From an uncultured Clostridia bacterium (GTDB lineage Bacteria > Bacillota > Clostridia > UBA1381), in contig CAKSRS010000001.1 in assembly GCA_934487205.1 (NCBI GenBank), positions 62,001-126,000 on the forward strand: DNA of 64,000 nt, given 5' to 3'. This document shows, piece by piece, positions 17,156 through 26,911 of the stretch. The notes beneath the pieces are model-generated. The model ran no database searches, was not told the origin of the DNA, and saw only the letters and a program-made list of their open reading frames with translations. Each line of letters begins with the position of its first letter. The stretch's first letter is position 1. The position numbers were made by a program, and so were the translations under genes.

Positions 17156-18181
17156 ATGAAAAGACAGGATTTTTATTACGAACTTCCGCCGGAACTTATC
17201 GCACAGGAACCGCTTAAAGACAGGGCGTCCTCGCGGCTGATGTGCCTGGACAAGGTCACGGGCGAAATTGAACACAAACATTTTTACGACATCGCGGACG
17301 AATTAAACCCCGGCGACTGTCTGATTTTAAATGACACAAAGGTCATTCCGGCGCGGCTCTACGGCGTAAAAGAGGGCAGCGGCGGGCACATCGAGTTTCT
17401 GCTTTTGCACAAACACAAACTTGACGAATGGGAAGTAATCTTAAAACCCGGGCGCAAGGCAAAGCCCGGCGCACGGTTCATCTTCGGCAACGGCGAACTT
17501 AAAGCCGAAATTCTGGACGTGATAAACGATGGCAACCGACTCGTAAAATTCTACTATGACGGCGTTTTTGAGGAAGTTTTGGACAAGCTCGGCGAAATGC
17601 CGCTGCCGCATTACATTACGAAAAAACTGGAGGACAAGGACAGATACCAAACGGTTTACGCAAAATATTCCGGTTCGGCGGCGGCGCCGACGGCGGGATT
17701 GCACTTCACAAACGAATTGCTTGAAAAAATCCGTAAAAAGGGCGTAAAAATCGGCTATGTCACGCTCCACGTGGGACTCGGCACCTTCCGCCCCGTCAAG
17801 GCGGACGATATACTCGAACACAAAATGCACTCGGAATTTTATATTCTTCCGCAGGAAACGGCGGATTTGGTGAACGAAACAAAGAAAAACGGTAAACGCG
17901 TTATTTCGGTCGGCACAACCGCGACGCGCACACTTGAAACGGTCGGCGCAAACGGCGGCGCGCTTTCGGCACAGACCGGCTGGACGGATATTTTCATTTA
18001 TCCCGGCAAAAAATTCAACGTAATCGACGCGCTTATCACTAATTTTCACCTTCCCGAGTCGACGCTGATTATGCTTGTCAGCGCGCTCGCCGGACGCGAA
18101 CATATTCTGAACGCCTACAACGAGGCGGTTAAAGAAAAATATCGCTTTTTCAGTTTCGGCGATGCGATGTTTATCCGATAA
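17156..18181 (+). CDS. queA: S-adenosylmethionine:tRNA ribosyltransferase-isomerase
   Basis: QueA transfers and rearranges the ribosyl part of AdoMet onto preQ1-34 in tRNA to give epoxyqueuosine. The 341-residue protein begins MKRQDFYYELPPELIAQEPL and shows LILNDTKVIPARL, SAAAPTAGLHFT and ITNFHLPESTLIMLVSAL. GAGGATAAG is the ribosome site. The 88-bp gap to the amidase gene contains a second copy of this start-site region (see repeat). The gene ends at a strong bidirectional terminator facing purA. Confidence 0.97.
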   Translation: MKRQDFYYELPPELIAQEPLKDRASSRLMCLDKVTGEIEHKHFYDIADELNPGDCLILNDTKVIPARLYGVKEGSGGHIEFLLLHKHKLDEWEVILKPGRKAKPGARFIFGNGELKAEILDVINDGNRLVKFYYDGVFEEVLDKLGEMPLPHYITKKLEDKDRYQTVYAKYSGSAAAPTAGLHFTNELLEKIRKKGVKIGYVTLHVGLGTFRPVKADDILEHKMHSEFYILPQETADLVNETKKNGKRVISVGTTATRTLETVGANGGALSAQTGWTDIFIYPGKKFNVIDALITNFHLPESTLIMLVSALAGREHILNAYNEAVKEKYRFFSFGDAMFIR

Positions 18182-18238
18182 AAAATATGCACCCGCACAA
18201 ATCGGTGCAGTCTGCAGTTACGTGTTTTTCTTTATACA

Positions 18239-18274
18239 AAAATATGCACTTCAAATTGAAGTGCATATTTTTTA
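18239..18274. terminator. Bidirectional terminator between queA and purA
   Basis: A perfect stem of AAAATATGCACTTC with GAAGTGCATATTTT, flanked by A and T runs, can end both converging transcripts. Confidence 0.92.
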
Positions 18275-18311
18275 TTTACGTACAGCCGTTTTTCAGGCTG
18301 CAAAAATGCAA

Positions 18312-19589
18312 TTATCTGAAAATAATATCGTCACGCCCCGGGCCGTTGGAAACAATCTTAATCGGATAACCGATTTCCTCCTCGATAAATTCAACATAAT
18401 TACGGCAGTTTTCCGGCAAATCCTCATACTTTTTAATTCCTCTGATATCGCACTTCCAGCCCGGAAGAACCTTCAAAACAGGCTTTGCAATATTCAGCTT
18501 ATCGGTTGTCGGGAATTTTTTGGTAACTTCGCCGTTCACTTCATATCCCACGCATACGGGAATTTCATCAAGATATCCCAGCGCATCAAGCACGGTGAAC
18601 GCAACCTGCGTCGTGCCCTGAACCATGCAGCCGTAACGGCTTGCAACGCAGTCGAACCAACCCATTCTGCGCGGTCTGCCCGTTGTTGCACCGTATTCGC
18701 CGCCGTCGCCGCCGTGATTTCTGAGTTTATCCGCCTCGTCGCCGAAAATCTCCGAAACAAACGCGCCCGCGCCGACTGCCGATGAGTATGCCTTAACAAC
18801 CGTTATGATATCCTTGATTTCATACGGCGGAATACATGCGCCGCATGCGCCGTAGCCCGCAATTGTGTGCGACGACGTCGTGAACGGATATATACCGAAA
18901 TCCGGGTCTTTCAGCGTTCCCAACTGACCTTCAAGCAGAACATTTTTGCCTGCCTTCAGCGCGTCATGCATAAATTCCACTGAATTTACCACGTACGGAC
19001 GCACCATCTCGCGGTAATTCTTGAGCGTTTCCATAAGTTCGTTTGCATCAAGCAGCGGCTTATGATAAACATGCTCCAAAATCAGATTTTTGTACTCAAC
19101 CGTGTTCTTTACCTTTTCAAAAAGTACATCATTGTCCTGGAAAAGTTCCCATACCTGGAAACCGGTTTTTGCAAATTTGTCCGAGAAAAACGGCGCTATG
19201 CCCGACTTCGTCGAGCCGAACTTTCTGTCCGACAAACGTTCTTCCTCATATGTGTCAAACAAAATATGATACGGCATAAGCACCTGTGCTCTTTCCGAAA
19301 CAACAATATTCGGTTTTTCTACGCCGCGCTCAACAATGCTGTTCAATTCATTAAACAGTTTTGGGATATCCAGCGCAACGCCGTTACCTATCATATTGGT
19401 TACATTTTTATTGAATGAGCCTGACGGCAACAGATGAAGTGCAAATTTTCCGTAATTATTAACTATCGTATGACCCGCATTTGCACCGCCCTGAAATCTT
19501 ACAACGATATCGGCATCCTTCGCAAGCATATCGGTGATTTTACCTTTGCCTTCGTCGCCCCAGTTTGCTCCTACAACTGCTCTTACCAT
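18312..19589 (-). CDS. purA: Adenylosuccinate synthetase
   Basis: PurA makes adenylosuccinate from IMP, aspartate and GTP, the first committed step to AMP. The 425-residue protein starts MVRAVVGANWGDEGKGKI with the GTP loop, followed by GGANAGHT and the TTTGRPRRMGW-type segment (here ATTGRPRRMGWFD). AGAGGAA precedes the ATG. It lies 16 bp downstream of the FAD oxidoreductase gene and near a riboswitch-controlled purine import operon on the same strand. Confidence 0.97.
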   Translation of the reverse strand: MVRAVVGANWGDEGKGKITDMLAKDADIVVRFQGGANAGHTIVNNYGKFALHLLPSGSFNKNVTNMIGNGVALDIPKLFNELNSIVERGVEKPNIVVSERAQVLMPYHILFDTYEEERLSDRKFGSTKSGIAPFFSDKFAKTGFQVWELFQDNDVLFEKVKNTVEYKNLILEHVYHKPLLDANELMETLKNYREMVRPYVVNSVEFMHDALKAGKNVLLEGQLGTLKDPDFGIYPFTTSSHTIAGYGACGACIPPYEIKDIITVVKAYSSAVGAGAFVSEIFGDEADKLRNHGGDGGEYGATTGRPRRMGWFDCVASRYGCMVQGTTQVAFTVLDALGYLDEIPVCVGYEVNGEVTKKFPTTDKLNIAKPVLKVLPGWKCDIRGIKKYEDLPENCRNYVEFIEEEIGYPIKIVSNGPGRDDIIFR

Positions 19590-19605
19590 AATTTTTCCTC
19601 TTTTC

Positions 19606-21006
19606 TTAGTTATCTTCTTCGATAAGTTTTCTGCCCATCAAAACGCCCATTACCGACGCCATCATAAGTCCGCGCGTCCAGCCGCTCGAGTCGCCCAGAC
19701 AATGCAAACCGCGGATACTTGTGTTTAAATCGGTATCCATTTTAACGCGGTTTGAGTAGAACTTCAGCTCCGGCGAATACAAAAGCGTTTCATACGCCGC
19801 AAACCCCGGGACTACATTGTCCACAGCCTTGATGAAGTTGATAATATTTATCATTGCCCGGTACGGCATTGCCGCGGTGATATCACCGGCAACTGCGTCC
19901 GGAAGGGTAGGCTTAACGTTACTCTGCGCCAGTTCCTTCGGCCATGTGCGTTTTCCGCCCAGAATATCGCCAAATCGCTGAACCAAAATTTGCCCGTTCG
20001 CGAGCATATTTGTCAGCTCGCCGACCTTTTGCGCATACGCAATAGGCTGATTAAACGGCGTTGAGAAATTGTGCGAACACAATATCGCAACGTTCGTGTT
20101 ATTCGATTTTTTCTCCTTGAAGGAATGTCCGTTTACAACCGCCAGGTCGTTATCATAATTCTCCTGGCTGACAAATCCGCCCGGATTTTGGCAGAATGTT
20201 CTTACTTTATTTTTAAACGGTTCCGGCCAGCCGATAAGTTTCGACTCATACAGAACCTCGTTCACGCGCTCCATTACCTCATTGCGCACCTCGACGCGCA
20301 CGCCGATATCAACCGTTCCCGGCTCATGCGCAATATTGTGCTCCGCACAGATGTGCTCCAGCCACTCCGCACCGCGGCGGCCCGTTGCAACAATCGTGTG
20401 GTCGGCATAAATTTCAATATCCTTGCCCTTTTCCGTGATATACGCGCCCTTGCAGACGTCGTTTTCCAAAATCAAATTCGTACATTCGCAGCCGAACATG
20501 ATTTCCACACCATTATTTATAAGATGTTTTTCAATCGCAAGATAGATATCCTGCGCTTTTTCCGTTCCTAAATGACGAATCGGGCAGTCTACGAGTTTGA
20601 GTCCCGCCTGAATGGCGTTCTTTCTGATTTCCTTAACCGCCTCAGAATTGCTTACGCCCTCCACCTTCGTGTCCGCGCCGAATTCCAGATAGATTTTATC
20701 GGTATAATTAATCATTTCCTGCGCCAAATCCTCGCCGATTAACGATGGCAGATTTCCGCCTACATCGGACGAGAGCGACAACTTTCCGTCCGAAAATGCT
20801 CCCGCGCCCGAAAATCCCGTCGTGATATGGCAATACGGCTTACAGCCTACGCATTTCTGCGTTTTTGCCTTCGGACAATGGCGCTTTTCAATGCTCTGCC
20901 CCTTTTCCACAATAACAATCTTCTTTTTGCTGTTATTTCTCAACATTTCGATTGCGGTAAAAATTCCGGCAGGGCCCGCACCTATAATTAATACGTCTGT
21001 TTTCAT
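19606..21006 (-). CDS. FAD-dependent dehydrogenase (COG2509-like)
   Basis: The 466-residue protein begins with a Rossmann dinucleotide loop, MKTDVLIIGAGPAGIFTAIE. It has a cysteine-rich stretch HCPKAKTQKCVGCKPYCH at about 43-60 and a late LHCLGDSSGWTRGLMMASVMG flavin segment. This pattern matches uncharacterised FAD-dependent dehydrogenases widespread in anaerobic Firmicutes. The substrate is not known to me. The gene precedes purA by 16 bp and is probably co-transcribed with it. GGAG lies 6 nt before the ATG. Confidence 0.85.
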   Translation of the reverse strand: MKTDVLIIGAGPAGIFTAIEMLRNNSKKKIVIVEKGQSIEKRHCPKAKTQKCVGCKPYCHITTGFSGAGAFSDGKLSLSSDVGGNLPSLIGEDLAQEMINYTDKIYLEFGADTKVEGVSNSEAVKEIRKNAIQAGLKLVDCPIRHLGTEKAQDIYLAIEKHLINNGVEIMFGCECTNLILENDVCKGAYITEKGKDIEIYADHTIVATGRRGAEWLEHICAEHNIAHEPGTVDIGVRVEVRNEVMERVNEVLYESKLIGWPEPFKNKVRTFCQNPGGFVSQENYDNDLAVVNGHSFKEKKSNNTNVAILCSHNFSTPFNQPIAYAQKVGELTNMLANGQILVQRFGDILGGKRTWPKELAQSNVKPTLPDAVAGDITAAMPYRAMINIINFIKAVDNVVPGFAAYETLLYSPELKFYSNRVKMDTDLNTSIRGLHCLGDSSGWTRGLMMASVMGVLMGRKLIEEDN

Positions 21007-21101
21007 TTATTTCTCCGTTCCGCCGCCAAACGCGGCACAAATTAATCCTTTGCCCTTAATATTCTACCGCATATTGCCCGGAATGTCAACAATAACTTTA
21101 C

Positions 21102-21200
21102 AGACAACCAAAAAAAGTACGTCAAACAGGGTTTTTCTTCCTTTATCGGACCGCTAAAAAAGTCGGCAAACAGGATTACCTTCCTTTTTGGGGCGTCTGT
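21102..21200. repeat. Imperfect tandem repeat and palindrome between nupQ and the FAD gene
   Basis: Two ~40-bp imperfect copies share AAAAAAGT-CAAACAGG-TT-CTTCCTTT (about 21105-21145 and 21160-21198). A hairpin-forming palindrome GCGTGTC/GACACGC follows at 21203-21228. There is no credible gene in 21007-21236. The palindrome has no T-run, so I do not call it a terminator. Confidence 0.45.
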
Positions 21201-21236
21201 CAGCGTGTCAACAATTTTATCGACACGCCGCAAACT

Positions 21237-22211
21237 TTATCTTTCCTCTCGGAAATATGCAAGACCGAGACTCTTTGGCGGCTGATTTTCCTTTTTATTG
21301 CGCACGCTTGTCAAAATCAGCACTAAAATCGTTACCACATACGGCAGCATATTGAAAATTGCCACCGCGCTGCGCGAAAGTCCCGAAATGTACGAATATG
21401 CGATGTAAAGTCCGCCGAACACAAAGGAACCCAAAATGCCCAAGTTCGGTTTCCACAGCGCAAAGATTACCAGCGCAATCGCCAGCCAGCCTCTGTCGCC
21501 GAATCCGCCGTTCGTCCACGAGCCGCCGGTATAGTCCATGATGAAATACAGACCGCCCAGTCCCGCAATCGCACCGCCGATACACGTCGCAAGATATTTA
21601 TATTTCGTAACATTAATGCCCGCAGCGTCCGCCGTTGCCGGATTTTCGCCGACGGCGCGCAAATGCAGACCCGCTTTTGTTTTCTTCAAAAACCACGCCG
21701 CAACAAGCGCGATTATCACCGCCACATACGCCAAAAATCCGTGTGACAGGAAAATTTCGCCGAACGCGCCGCACTTTGACGCAATCGGTAACGACGTTTT
21801 AAAATAGTCCGCCGTCAGCTTAACCGAAAGATTTCCGCCGCTGCCCGCAAGCTTTGTCAGCGAGCCGCCGAAGAAATCACCGAACCCGACACCGAACGTC
21901 GTGAGCGCAAGACCCGTAACATTCTGATTTGCGCGCAGGGTAATCGTCAGAAAACTGTAAATCAGCGCCGCCAAAAATGAGCCGGCAAGCGCCGCCAAAA
22001 GCGGAATTACTATGCACCAAAACGGCGACGGCGTTTGCGTTGATTTTTCATACAGATACGCGCCTATTACGCCGCAGCTGCCGCCCATATACATTATCCC
22101 CGGAATACCGAGGTTGAGGTTTCCCGACTTTTCCGTAAGAATTTCGCCCGTCGAGCCGAAAAGCAGAGGAATTCCCTGAATAATTGCTTTACTTATAATT
22201 GTTGAAAACAT
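21237..22211 (-). CDS. nupQ: Nucleoside ABC transporter permease (NupQ-like)
   Basis: This 324-residue polytopic protein belongs to the BPD_transp_2 permease family. It starts MFSTIISKAIIQGIPLLFGSTGEILTEKSGNLNLGIPG, the usual N-terminal phrase of the second permease of BMP-type nucleoside importers. The start overlaps the nupP stop (TAATG), so the two permeases are coupled. With NupP, NupO and the lipoprotein encoded upstream it should import purine nucleosides. Confidence 0.9.
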   Translation of the reverse strand: MFSTIISKAIIQGIPLLFGSTGEILTEKSGNLNLGIPGIMYMGGSCGVIGAYLYEKSTQTPSPFWCIVIPLLAALAGSFLAALIYSFLTITLRANQNVTGLALTTFGVGFGDFFGGSLTKLAGSGGNLSVKLTADYFKTSLPIASKCGAFGEIFLSHGFLAYVAVIIALVAAWFLKKTKAGLHLRAVGENPATADAAGINVTKYKYLATCIGGAIAGLGGLYFIMDYTGGSWTNGGFGDRGWLAIALVIFALWKPNLGILGSFVFGGLYIAYSYISGLSRSAVAIFNMLPYVVTILVLILTSVRNKKENQPPKSLGLAYFREER

Positions 22212-23317
22212 TACTTTTCCTCCTTTTTATGCTTACGGAAGGTTACTTTATACTGAACGAAAAATTCACTTCCTATTATAAAGAACAGAATTATTCCCGT
22301 TAAAATATCGGATACACTCTCGTTCAGCTGGAACGCCGTTGCAATTTCGCCCGCGCCGCGCTCCAAAAATACTATCAAAAACGATGTCAGCGTCATAACA
22401 ATCGGGTTGAACTTTGCCAGCCACGAAACCATGATTGCCGTAAAGCCCATACCGCTTACCACGCCGGTATTAATCGTGTGGTCGGTGCCCGAAACGAGCA
22501 GCATGCCCGCAATTCCGCACAATCCGCCCGACAGCGCCATCGTTCGCATTATTACTTTTTTAACGTTAATTCCGATATACCGCGCTGTGTTTTCGCTCTC
22601 GCCGACAACCGAAATTTCATAGCCGTGCTTACTGTATTTTAAGTAAATATACATCGCAACCGTGATTACCGCGACAATTATTATGTTCAAAAGATATTTT
22701 TGCCCGAAAAGAGTCGGCATCCAGCCGCCCTCGGTCGCGCGGTTTATAACGCCGACCGTGTTGGAGTCCTTCGGATTTTCCCAGAACACTATGCAGAACG
22801 ACACAAGCTGCATTGCGACATAGTTCATCATAAGCGTAAACAGCGTCTCATTAGTGTTGAAATTCGCCTTAAAAAACGCCGGAATTATGCCCCACGCCAT
22901 GCCGGCAATGATACATGCTGCCGCCATCAGCGGGAAAAGCACAACGGGCGGCATTGAATTGCCGAAATATATCATGCACGCCGCCGCGGCAAGTCCGCCG
23001 ATAAGCGTCTGTCCCTCTGCGCCGATGTTCCAGAATTTCATTTTGAACGCCGGCGTTACCGCAAGCGAGATACACAAAAGCATCGCAAGCTGCTGCAGCA
23101 TATTCCACACTTTTCTTGACGAGCCGAAGTTGCCCTTAATCATGGACGCATACACTTTTATCGGGTCATAACCCGTCAAAAGCACGATAACCAGCGCGCA
23201 CATAATGAGTGCAAGCACTATCGCCAGCGCACGTATTCCCCATGATTTATACCAAATCATTCCGCCGCGCTTTGCAACCTGAAAACGCGGTTCATGCTGC
23301 TTTGTATTATTCTTCAT
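22211..23317 (-). CDS. nupP: Nucleoside ABC transporter permease (NupP-like)
   Basis: A 368-residue membrane protein of the same permease family, with the conserved WNIGAEGQTLIGGLAAA and SGLCGIAGMLLVSG-type segments and a charged cytoplasmic N-terminus. Its start lies 11 bp inside the end of the ATPase gene and its stop touches nupQ. The order ATPase-permease-permease is standard for BMP-type systems. Confidence 0.9.
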   Translation of the reverse strand: MKNNTKQHEPRFQVAKRGGMIWYKSWGIRALAIVLALIMCALVIVLLTGYDPIKVYASMIKGNFGSSRKVWNMLQQLAMLLCISLAVTPAFKMKFWNIGAEGQTLIGGLAAAACMIYFGNSMPPVVLFPLMAAACIIAGMAWGIIPAFFKANFNTNETLFTLMMNYVAMQLVSFCIVFWENPKDSNTVGVINRATEGGWMPTLFGQKYLLNIIIVAVITVAMYIYLKYSKHGYEISVVGESENTARYIGINVKKVIMRTMALSGGLCGIAGMLLVSGTDHTINTGVVSGMGFTAIMVSWLAKFNPIVMTLTSFLIVFLERGAGEIATAFQLNESVSDILTGIILFFIIGSEFFVQYKVTFRKHKKEEK

Positions 23318-24842
23318 TCTCCGGTTCCTCCTGTATCTTTGTCATAAGCAAGCCGAGCTGCTCCTTCGTTGCCGTGCGCGCGTCCACAATTCCGCTGATT
23401 TTTCCGCCACACAATACCATTATTCTGTCGCACAGTTCAAGCAGCACGTCCAAATCCTCGCCGACAAATATTACCGCAACGCCGCGGCGTTTCTGTTCAT
23501 TAAGCAGGTTATATATCATATACGATGAGTTGATATCAAGTCCGCGTACGGGGTACGCCGCCATCAAAACCGTAGGCGACGCCGCGATTTCTCTGCCGAC
23601 AAGAACCTTTTGCACATTTCCGCCCGACAGGCGTCTTACCGGCGTATTTGCGCTCGGCGTCGCGACTTCGAGCCGCTCGATTATTTCGTCCGCAAGATTT
23701 TTCGGCTCTTTTCTCTCCAAAAATACCGACTTGCCGCGGCGGTAACTCCGCAGCATCATGTTATCGACAATATCCATGTTGCCGACAAGTCCCATGCCCA
23801 GTCTGTCCTCCGGCACAAACGACAGCCGCACGCCCATATCGCGTATCTGCATCGGCGTTTTATCACGCAGGTTTTCCTCTTTGCCCGTTTTCGGGTCAAA
23901 ATATGTAATTTTTCCGTCCTCAAGATGCTGAAGTCCCGCAATCGACTCCAAAAGCTCGCGCTGTCCGCTGCCCGCAATTCCGGCAATTCCCAGAATTTCG
24001 CCCGATTTCGCCGTGAAGGAAACATCGCTCAAAAGGCGCACACCCTCGCGGTCGCAGCAATTGATATGCTCGATAACCAGTCTGTCCTCGCAGTTCTTCG
24101 GCTCGTCGCGCTCAATATTCAGCGAGACTTTTTTGCCGACCATCATTTCGGTCAGCTCATTTTCATTCGTTTCCGACGTTTTTACCGTGCCGACATATTC
24201 GCCGCGGCGTAAAACCGAAACTCTGTCCGACAGCGACAATACCTCATGCAATTTATGCGTGATAATTACAATCGCCTTTCCGTCATCGCGCATGCGGCGC
24301 AGAACGGCAAACAGTTTTTTCGTCTCCTGCGGAGTAAGCACCGCCGTCGGCTCGTCCAAAATAAGTATATCCGCACCGCGGTACAGCACGCGGATAATCT
24401 CGACCGTCTGCTTTTCCGACACCGACATTTCGTAAATTTTCTTCGCCGGGTCTATCTGAAATCCGTATCGGTCGCCGATTTCTTTTACACGTTTCTCGGC
24501 AGCTTTAAGGTCAAACTTCGACTTTTCGTCCAAGCCCAAAATGATGTTTTCCGCCGCGCTGAACACGTCCACAAGCTTGAAATGCTGATGTATCATGCCG
24601 ATTTTGTGGTCAAACGCGTCCTTCGGCGAGCGGATTACAACCTCCTCGCCATTTATCAGAATCTGCCCCTCGTCCGGGAAATATATTCCCGAAATCATGT
24701 TCATCAGCGTGGTTTTTCCGCTCCCGTTCTCGCCCAAAATGGAGAGAATTTCGCCCTTGTTCACCGTGAGACTAACATTCTTGTTCGCCACAACGCTGCC
24801 AAAGGTTTTGGTGATATTTTTTAGTTCAATAGCCGCCTTCAT
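23307..24842 (-). CDS. nupO: Nucleoside ABC transporter ATP-binding protein (two ABC domains)
   Basis: The 511-residue protein has two nucleotide-binding domains in tandem. The first has Walker A GENGSGKTT (about 37-45) and LILDEPTAVLTPQE, with an atypical SVSEKQTVEI signature. The second has a degenerate P-loop, GIAGSGQRELLE, lacking the GKT, and a good LSGGNVQKVLVGREI signature. This asymmetry is typical of sugar/nucleoside import ATPases. GGGAGG lies 7 nt upstream. An attenuator-like hairpin separates it from the binding-protein gene. Confidence 0.94.
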   Translation of the reverse strand: MKAAIELKNITKTFGSVVANKNVSLTVNKGEILSILGENGSGKTTLMNMISGIYFPDEGQILINGEEVVIRSPKDAFDHKIGMIHQHFKLVDVFSAAENIILGLDEKSKFDLKAAEKRVKEIGDRYGFQIDPAKKIYEMSVSEKQTVEIIRVLYRGADILILDEPTAVLTPQETKKLFAVLRRMRDDGKAIVIITHKLHEVLSLSDRVSVLRRGEYVGTVKTSETNENELTEMMVGKKVSLNIERDEPKNCEDRLVIEHINCCDREGVRLLSDVSFTAKSGEILGIAGIAGSGQRELLESIAGLQHLEDGKITYFDPKTGKEENLRDKTPMQIRDMGVRLSFVPEDRLGMGLVGNMDIVDNMMLRSYRRGKSVFLERKEPKNLADEIIERLEVATPSANTPVRRLSGGNVQKVLVGREIAASPTVLMAAYPVRGLDINSSYMIYNLLNEQKRRGVAVIFVGEDLDVLLELCDRIMVLCGGKISGIVDARTATKEQLGLLMTKIQEEPENEE

Positions 24843-24917
24843 GTGTTTCCTCCCGTAATTTTTTTCGTTCTCAAAAGAACGTAAAACGCCCTTTTGCGCT
24901 CTTTTTAAAACGAAAAT

Positions 24918-24950
24918 ACCCCCGGATGGACATTTGCGCCCATCTGGGGT
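24918..24950 (-). terminator. Leaky terminator between the binding-protein and ATPase genes
   Basis: CCCC-A-GATGG and CCATC-C-GGGG form a stem with one mismatch around a ~10-nt loop, followed on the minus strand by TATTTTCGTTTTAAAA. Partial termination here would give more binding protein than membrane components, which is common in importers. Confidence 0.6.
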
Positions 24951-24970
24951 ATTATATTCGTTATTTTTGC

Positions 24971-26176
24971 TTATTTCAAAGTGATTCCGTCGATGTCAAC
25001 ATCAAAGTACGGAGCTGAACGCTTTGTTGATTCCATAAAGCAGCCGTTTTCAACAACCTGTGTATCAGGTGTGAAGTTAGCGTCTGTATCAACGTCAGCC
25101 ATGTATTCTGTCAGCTGCTTACCGTCAACCGTGAATGTTGTTGTATCGAATACTTTAACTTCGCCGTCCATAATCTGCTTTTTCAGTTCGTCAAGCTTTT
25201 CAGCTGTGCCCGCTGCGGCAACCTTATCGTTAAGACCGAGTGTTTGAACAACATCGTCCTTCAAGCCCTTGCAGAAGTCCTGTTCAATCTTTGTTCCGTT
25301 TTCAACAGATGTGATGATGTGTTCAAAGTACGGTTCCCAGTTAATCTTTGAAGAAATCAAAGCTGTGTTCGGACCCCATTCACGTGTATCAAGGTTATAT
25401 GCGATGTTCGGAACGCCCGCTTCTTCACAAGCCTTCGGTGCGCCTTCCGAATCGGCATGCTGGCTGATAAGTACGCAGCCGTCAGCAATCAAAGCGTTTG
25501 CTGTTTCTTTTTCCGCCGCGATATCGAACCATGAGTTTGTGAACTTAACGTCCATTGTAACCGTCGGGCAAGCCTTGCGTGCGCCGAGGAAGAATGATGT
25601 GTAACCCGACTTAACTTCAGCATACGGATATGCGCCTACATAACCCATCTTAGCCTTGTCAGCCGTGATTTTTCCGCTTTCAATCATTTCGTTGAGCTTA
25701 AGACCTGCAGCATAACCTACAAGGAAACGGCCCTCATATATTGATGCGAAGGCATTGTAGAAGTTATCAAGACCCTCTGTGTGAGCCTTTGTACCTGTTG
25801 CATGGCAGAAAGTTACGTCCGGAAATTCTTTTGCAGCCTGGATAATGAAATCCTCATGACCGAAACTGTCCGCAAAGATAAGGTCACAGCCTGCGTCTAC
25901 AAGGTTTGCAGCAGCCTCATAGCATTCAGCCGTTTCCGGAATGTTTGTCTTAAACATTACCTGATCCTTTGACAGACCGAGCTTTTCTGTAGCAGCGTTT
26001 GCCGCGTCCATGAAGTTCTTGTCATAGGTTGAGTTCTCATCATGCAAGAAGATGAAACCTACTTTGATGTCCTTGTTGTCAGCCGTTTGCGTCTCTTTGT
26101 TTCCGCAGCTTGTCAGCGCGAAACATGATGCCGCAACCATAGCGACCGTCATTAATAATGATACGATTTTTTTCAT
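24971..26176 (-). CDS. nupN: BMP-family nucleoside-binding lipoprotein
   Basis: The 401-residue protein has a lipoprotein signal peptide with lipobox LTSC (Cys about 24). A BMP/PnrA-type domain follows: DIKVGFIFLHDENSTYDKNF, ADSFGHEDFIIQAAKEFPDVTF and FVSQHADSEG-like VLISQHADSEGAP. It should capture purine nucleosides outside the membrane for NupOPQ. Codon use resembles that of the S-layer gene, suggesting high expression. The gene lies 60 bp after xpt, so the guanine riboswitch upstream of xpt probably controls it. Confidence 0.92.
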   Translation of the reverse strand: MKKIVSLLMTVAMVAASCFALTSCGNKETQTADNKDIKVGFIFLHDENSTYDKNFMDAANAATEKLGLSKDQVMFKTNIPETAECYEAAANLVDAGCDLIFADSFGHEDFIIQAAKEFPDVTFCHATGTKAHTEGLDNFYNAFASIYEGRFLVGYAAGLKLNEMIESGKITADKAKMGYVGAYPYAEVKSGYTSFFLGARKACPTVTMDVKFTNSWFDIAAEKETANALIADGCVLISQHADSEGAPKACEEAGVPNIAYNLDTREWGPNTALISSKINWEPYFEHIITSVENGTKIEQDFCKGLKDDVVQTLGLNDKVAAAGTAEKLDELKKQIMDGEVKVFDTTTFTVDGKQLTEYMADVDTDANFTPDTQVVENGCFMESTKRSAPYFDVDIDGITLK

Positions 26177-26236
26177 TTTTGAATACCTCCATGCCTTTCG
26201 ACAATTCTTTAATTTATGTAAATTTAATTTACACCG

Positions 26237-26824
26237 TTAATTATTTTGCGGACGGAACACAAGCTCATCATCTGTCATTTTGTCAATGATGGCAAGCGAT
26301 TCGACGCGTATTCCGTTTTCGCGAAGTCCGTCGCCGCCCTTTTGAAATCCCTTTTCTATCGCGATTGCCGCGCCGACTGCCGTCGCGCCCGCCTGTGAAA
26401 TGATGTCAAAAAGTCCCCTTAAAGCGTTTCCGTTCGCCAGAAAATCGTCAACAACCAAAACGCGGTCGCCCGACTTGATATAATCACGGCTTACGATAAC
26501 GTCATACACACTCCCGTGTGTAAAGGACTCAACCTTCGTGCTGTACAAATCGCCCGAAACATTCGCGGATTTATGCTTTTTTGCAAAAACAAACGGAACA
26601 TCAAGATAAAACGCCGCCGCCGTTGCTATCGCAATGCCCGACGTCTCTATGGTGAAAATTTTATTAACGCCCGAATTTCCGTACAGCCGCGCGATTTCCT
26701 TCCCCATTTCCTTTAAAAATGCGGTGTCTATCTGCTGATTTAAAAAGCTGCCCACCTTCAGCACGTTACCCGGCAGAATACTGCCTTCTTTCAAGATTTT
26801 TTCTTCTAACGCTTTAATGCTCAT
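26237..26824 (-). CDS. xpt: Xanthine phosphoribosyltransferase
   Basis: Xpt converts xanthine and PRPP to XMP, salvaging guanine-type bases. I start it at MSIKALEEKILKEGSILPG (26824), giving 195 residues, the normal size. The longer open frame upstream runs through the riboswitch and is not coding. The PRPP-binding loop is RVLVVDDFLANGNALRG. GGGGTGA lies close to the ATG. It is the first gene of the xpt-nupNOPQ operon, joining base salvage to nucleoside import. Confidence 0.95.
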   Translation of the reverse strand: MSIKALEEKILKEGSILPGNVLKVGSFLNQQIDTAFLKEMGKEIARLYGNSGVNKIFTIETSGIAIATAAAFYLDVPFVFAKKHKSANVSGDLYSTKVESFTHGSVYDVIVSRDYIKSGDRVLVVDDFLANGNALRGLFDIISQAGATAVGAAIAIEKGFQKGGDGLRENGIRVESLAIIDKMTDDELVFRPQNN

Positions 26825-26840
26825 CACCCCGGTAAAAACT

Positions 26841-26868
26841 AAAAAAACATGCCTGTAAAAGAGCATGC
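26841..26868 (-). terminator. Terminator of the guanine riboswitch
   Basis: CATGC and GCATG close a ~10-nt loop followed by TTTTTTT on the minus strand, 17 nt before the xpt start. It is the off-state hairpin expected for a guanine-repressed leader. Confidence 0.75.
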
Positions 26869-26911
26869 TGCCAATATTCCTTCCGCAGAAAACTCCTTCC
26901 GCAAAAAAATA

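Noticed and set aside
21203..21228. Terminator after nupQ
   Set aside because: The stem is good but no T-run follows on the minus strand; left as a palindrome.
21042..21233. 63-codon minus-strand frame between nupQ and the FAD gene
   Set aside because: No ribosome site, runs through repeats and a palindrome, no protein-like pattern.
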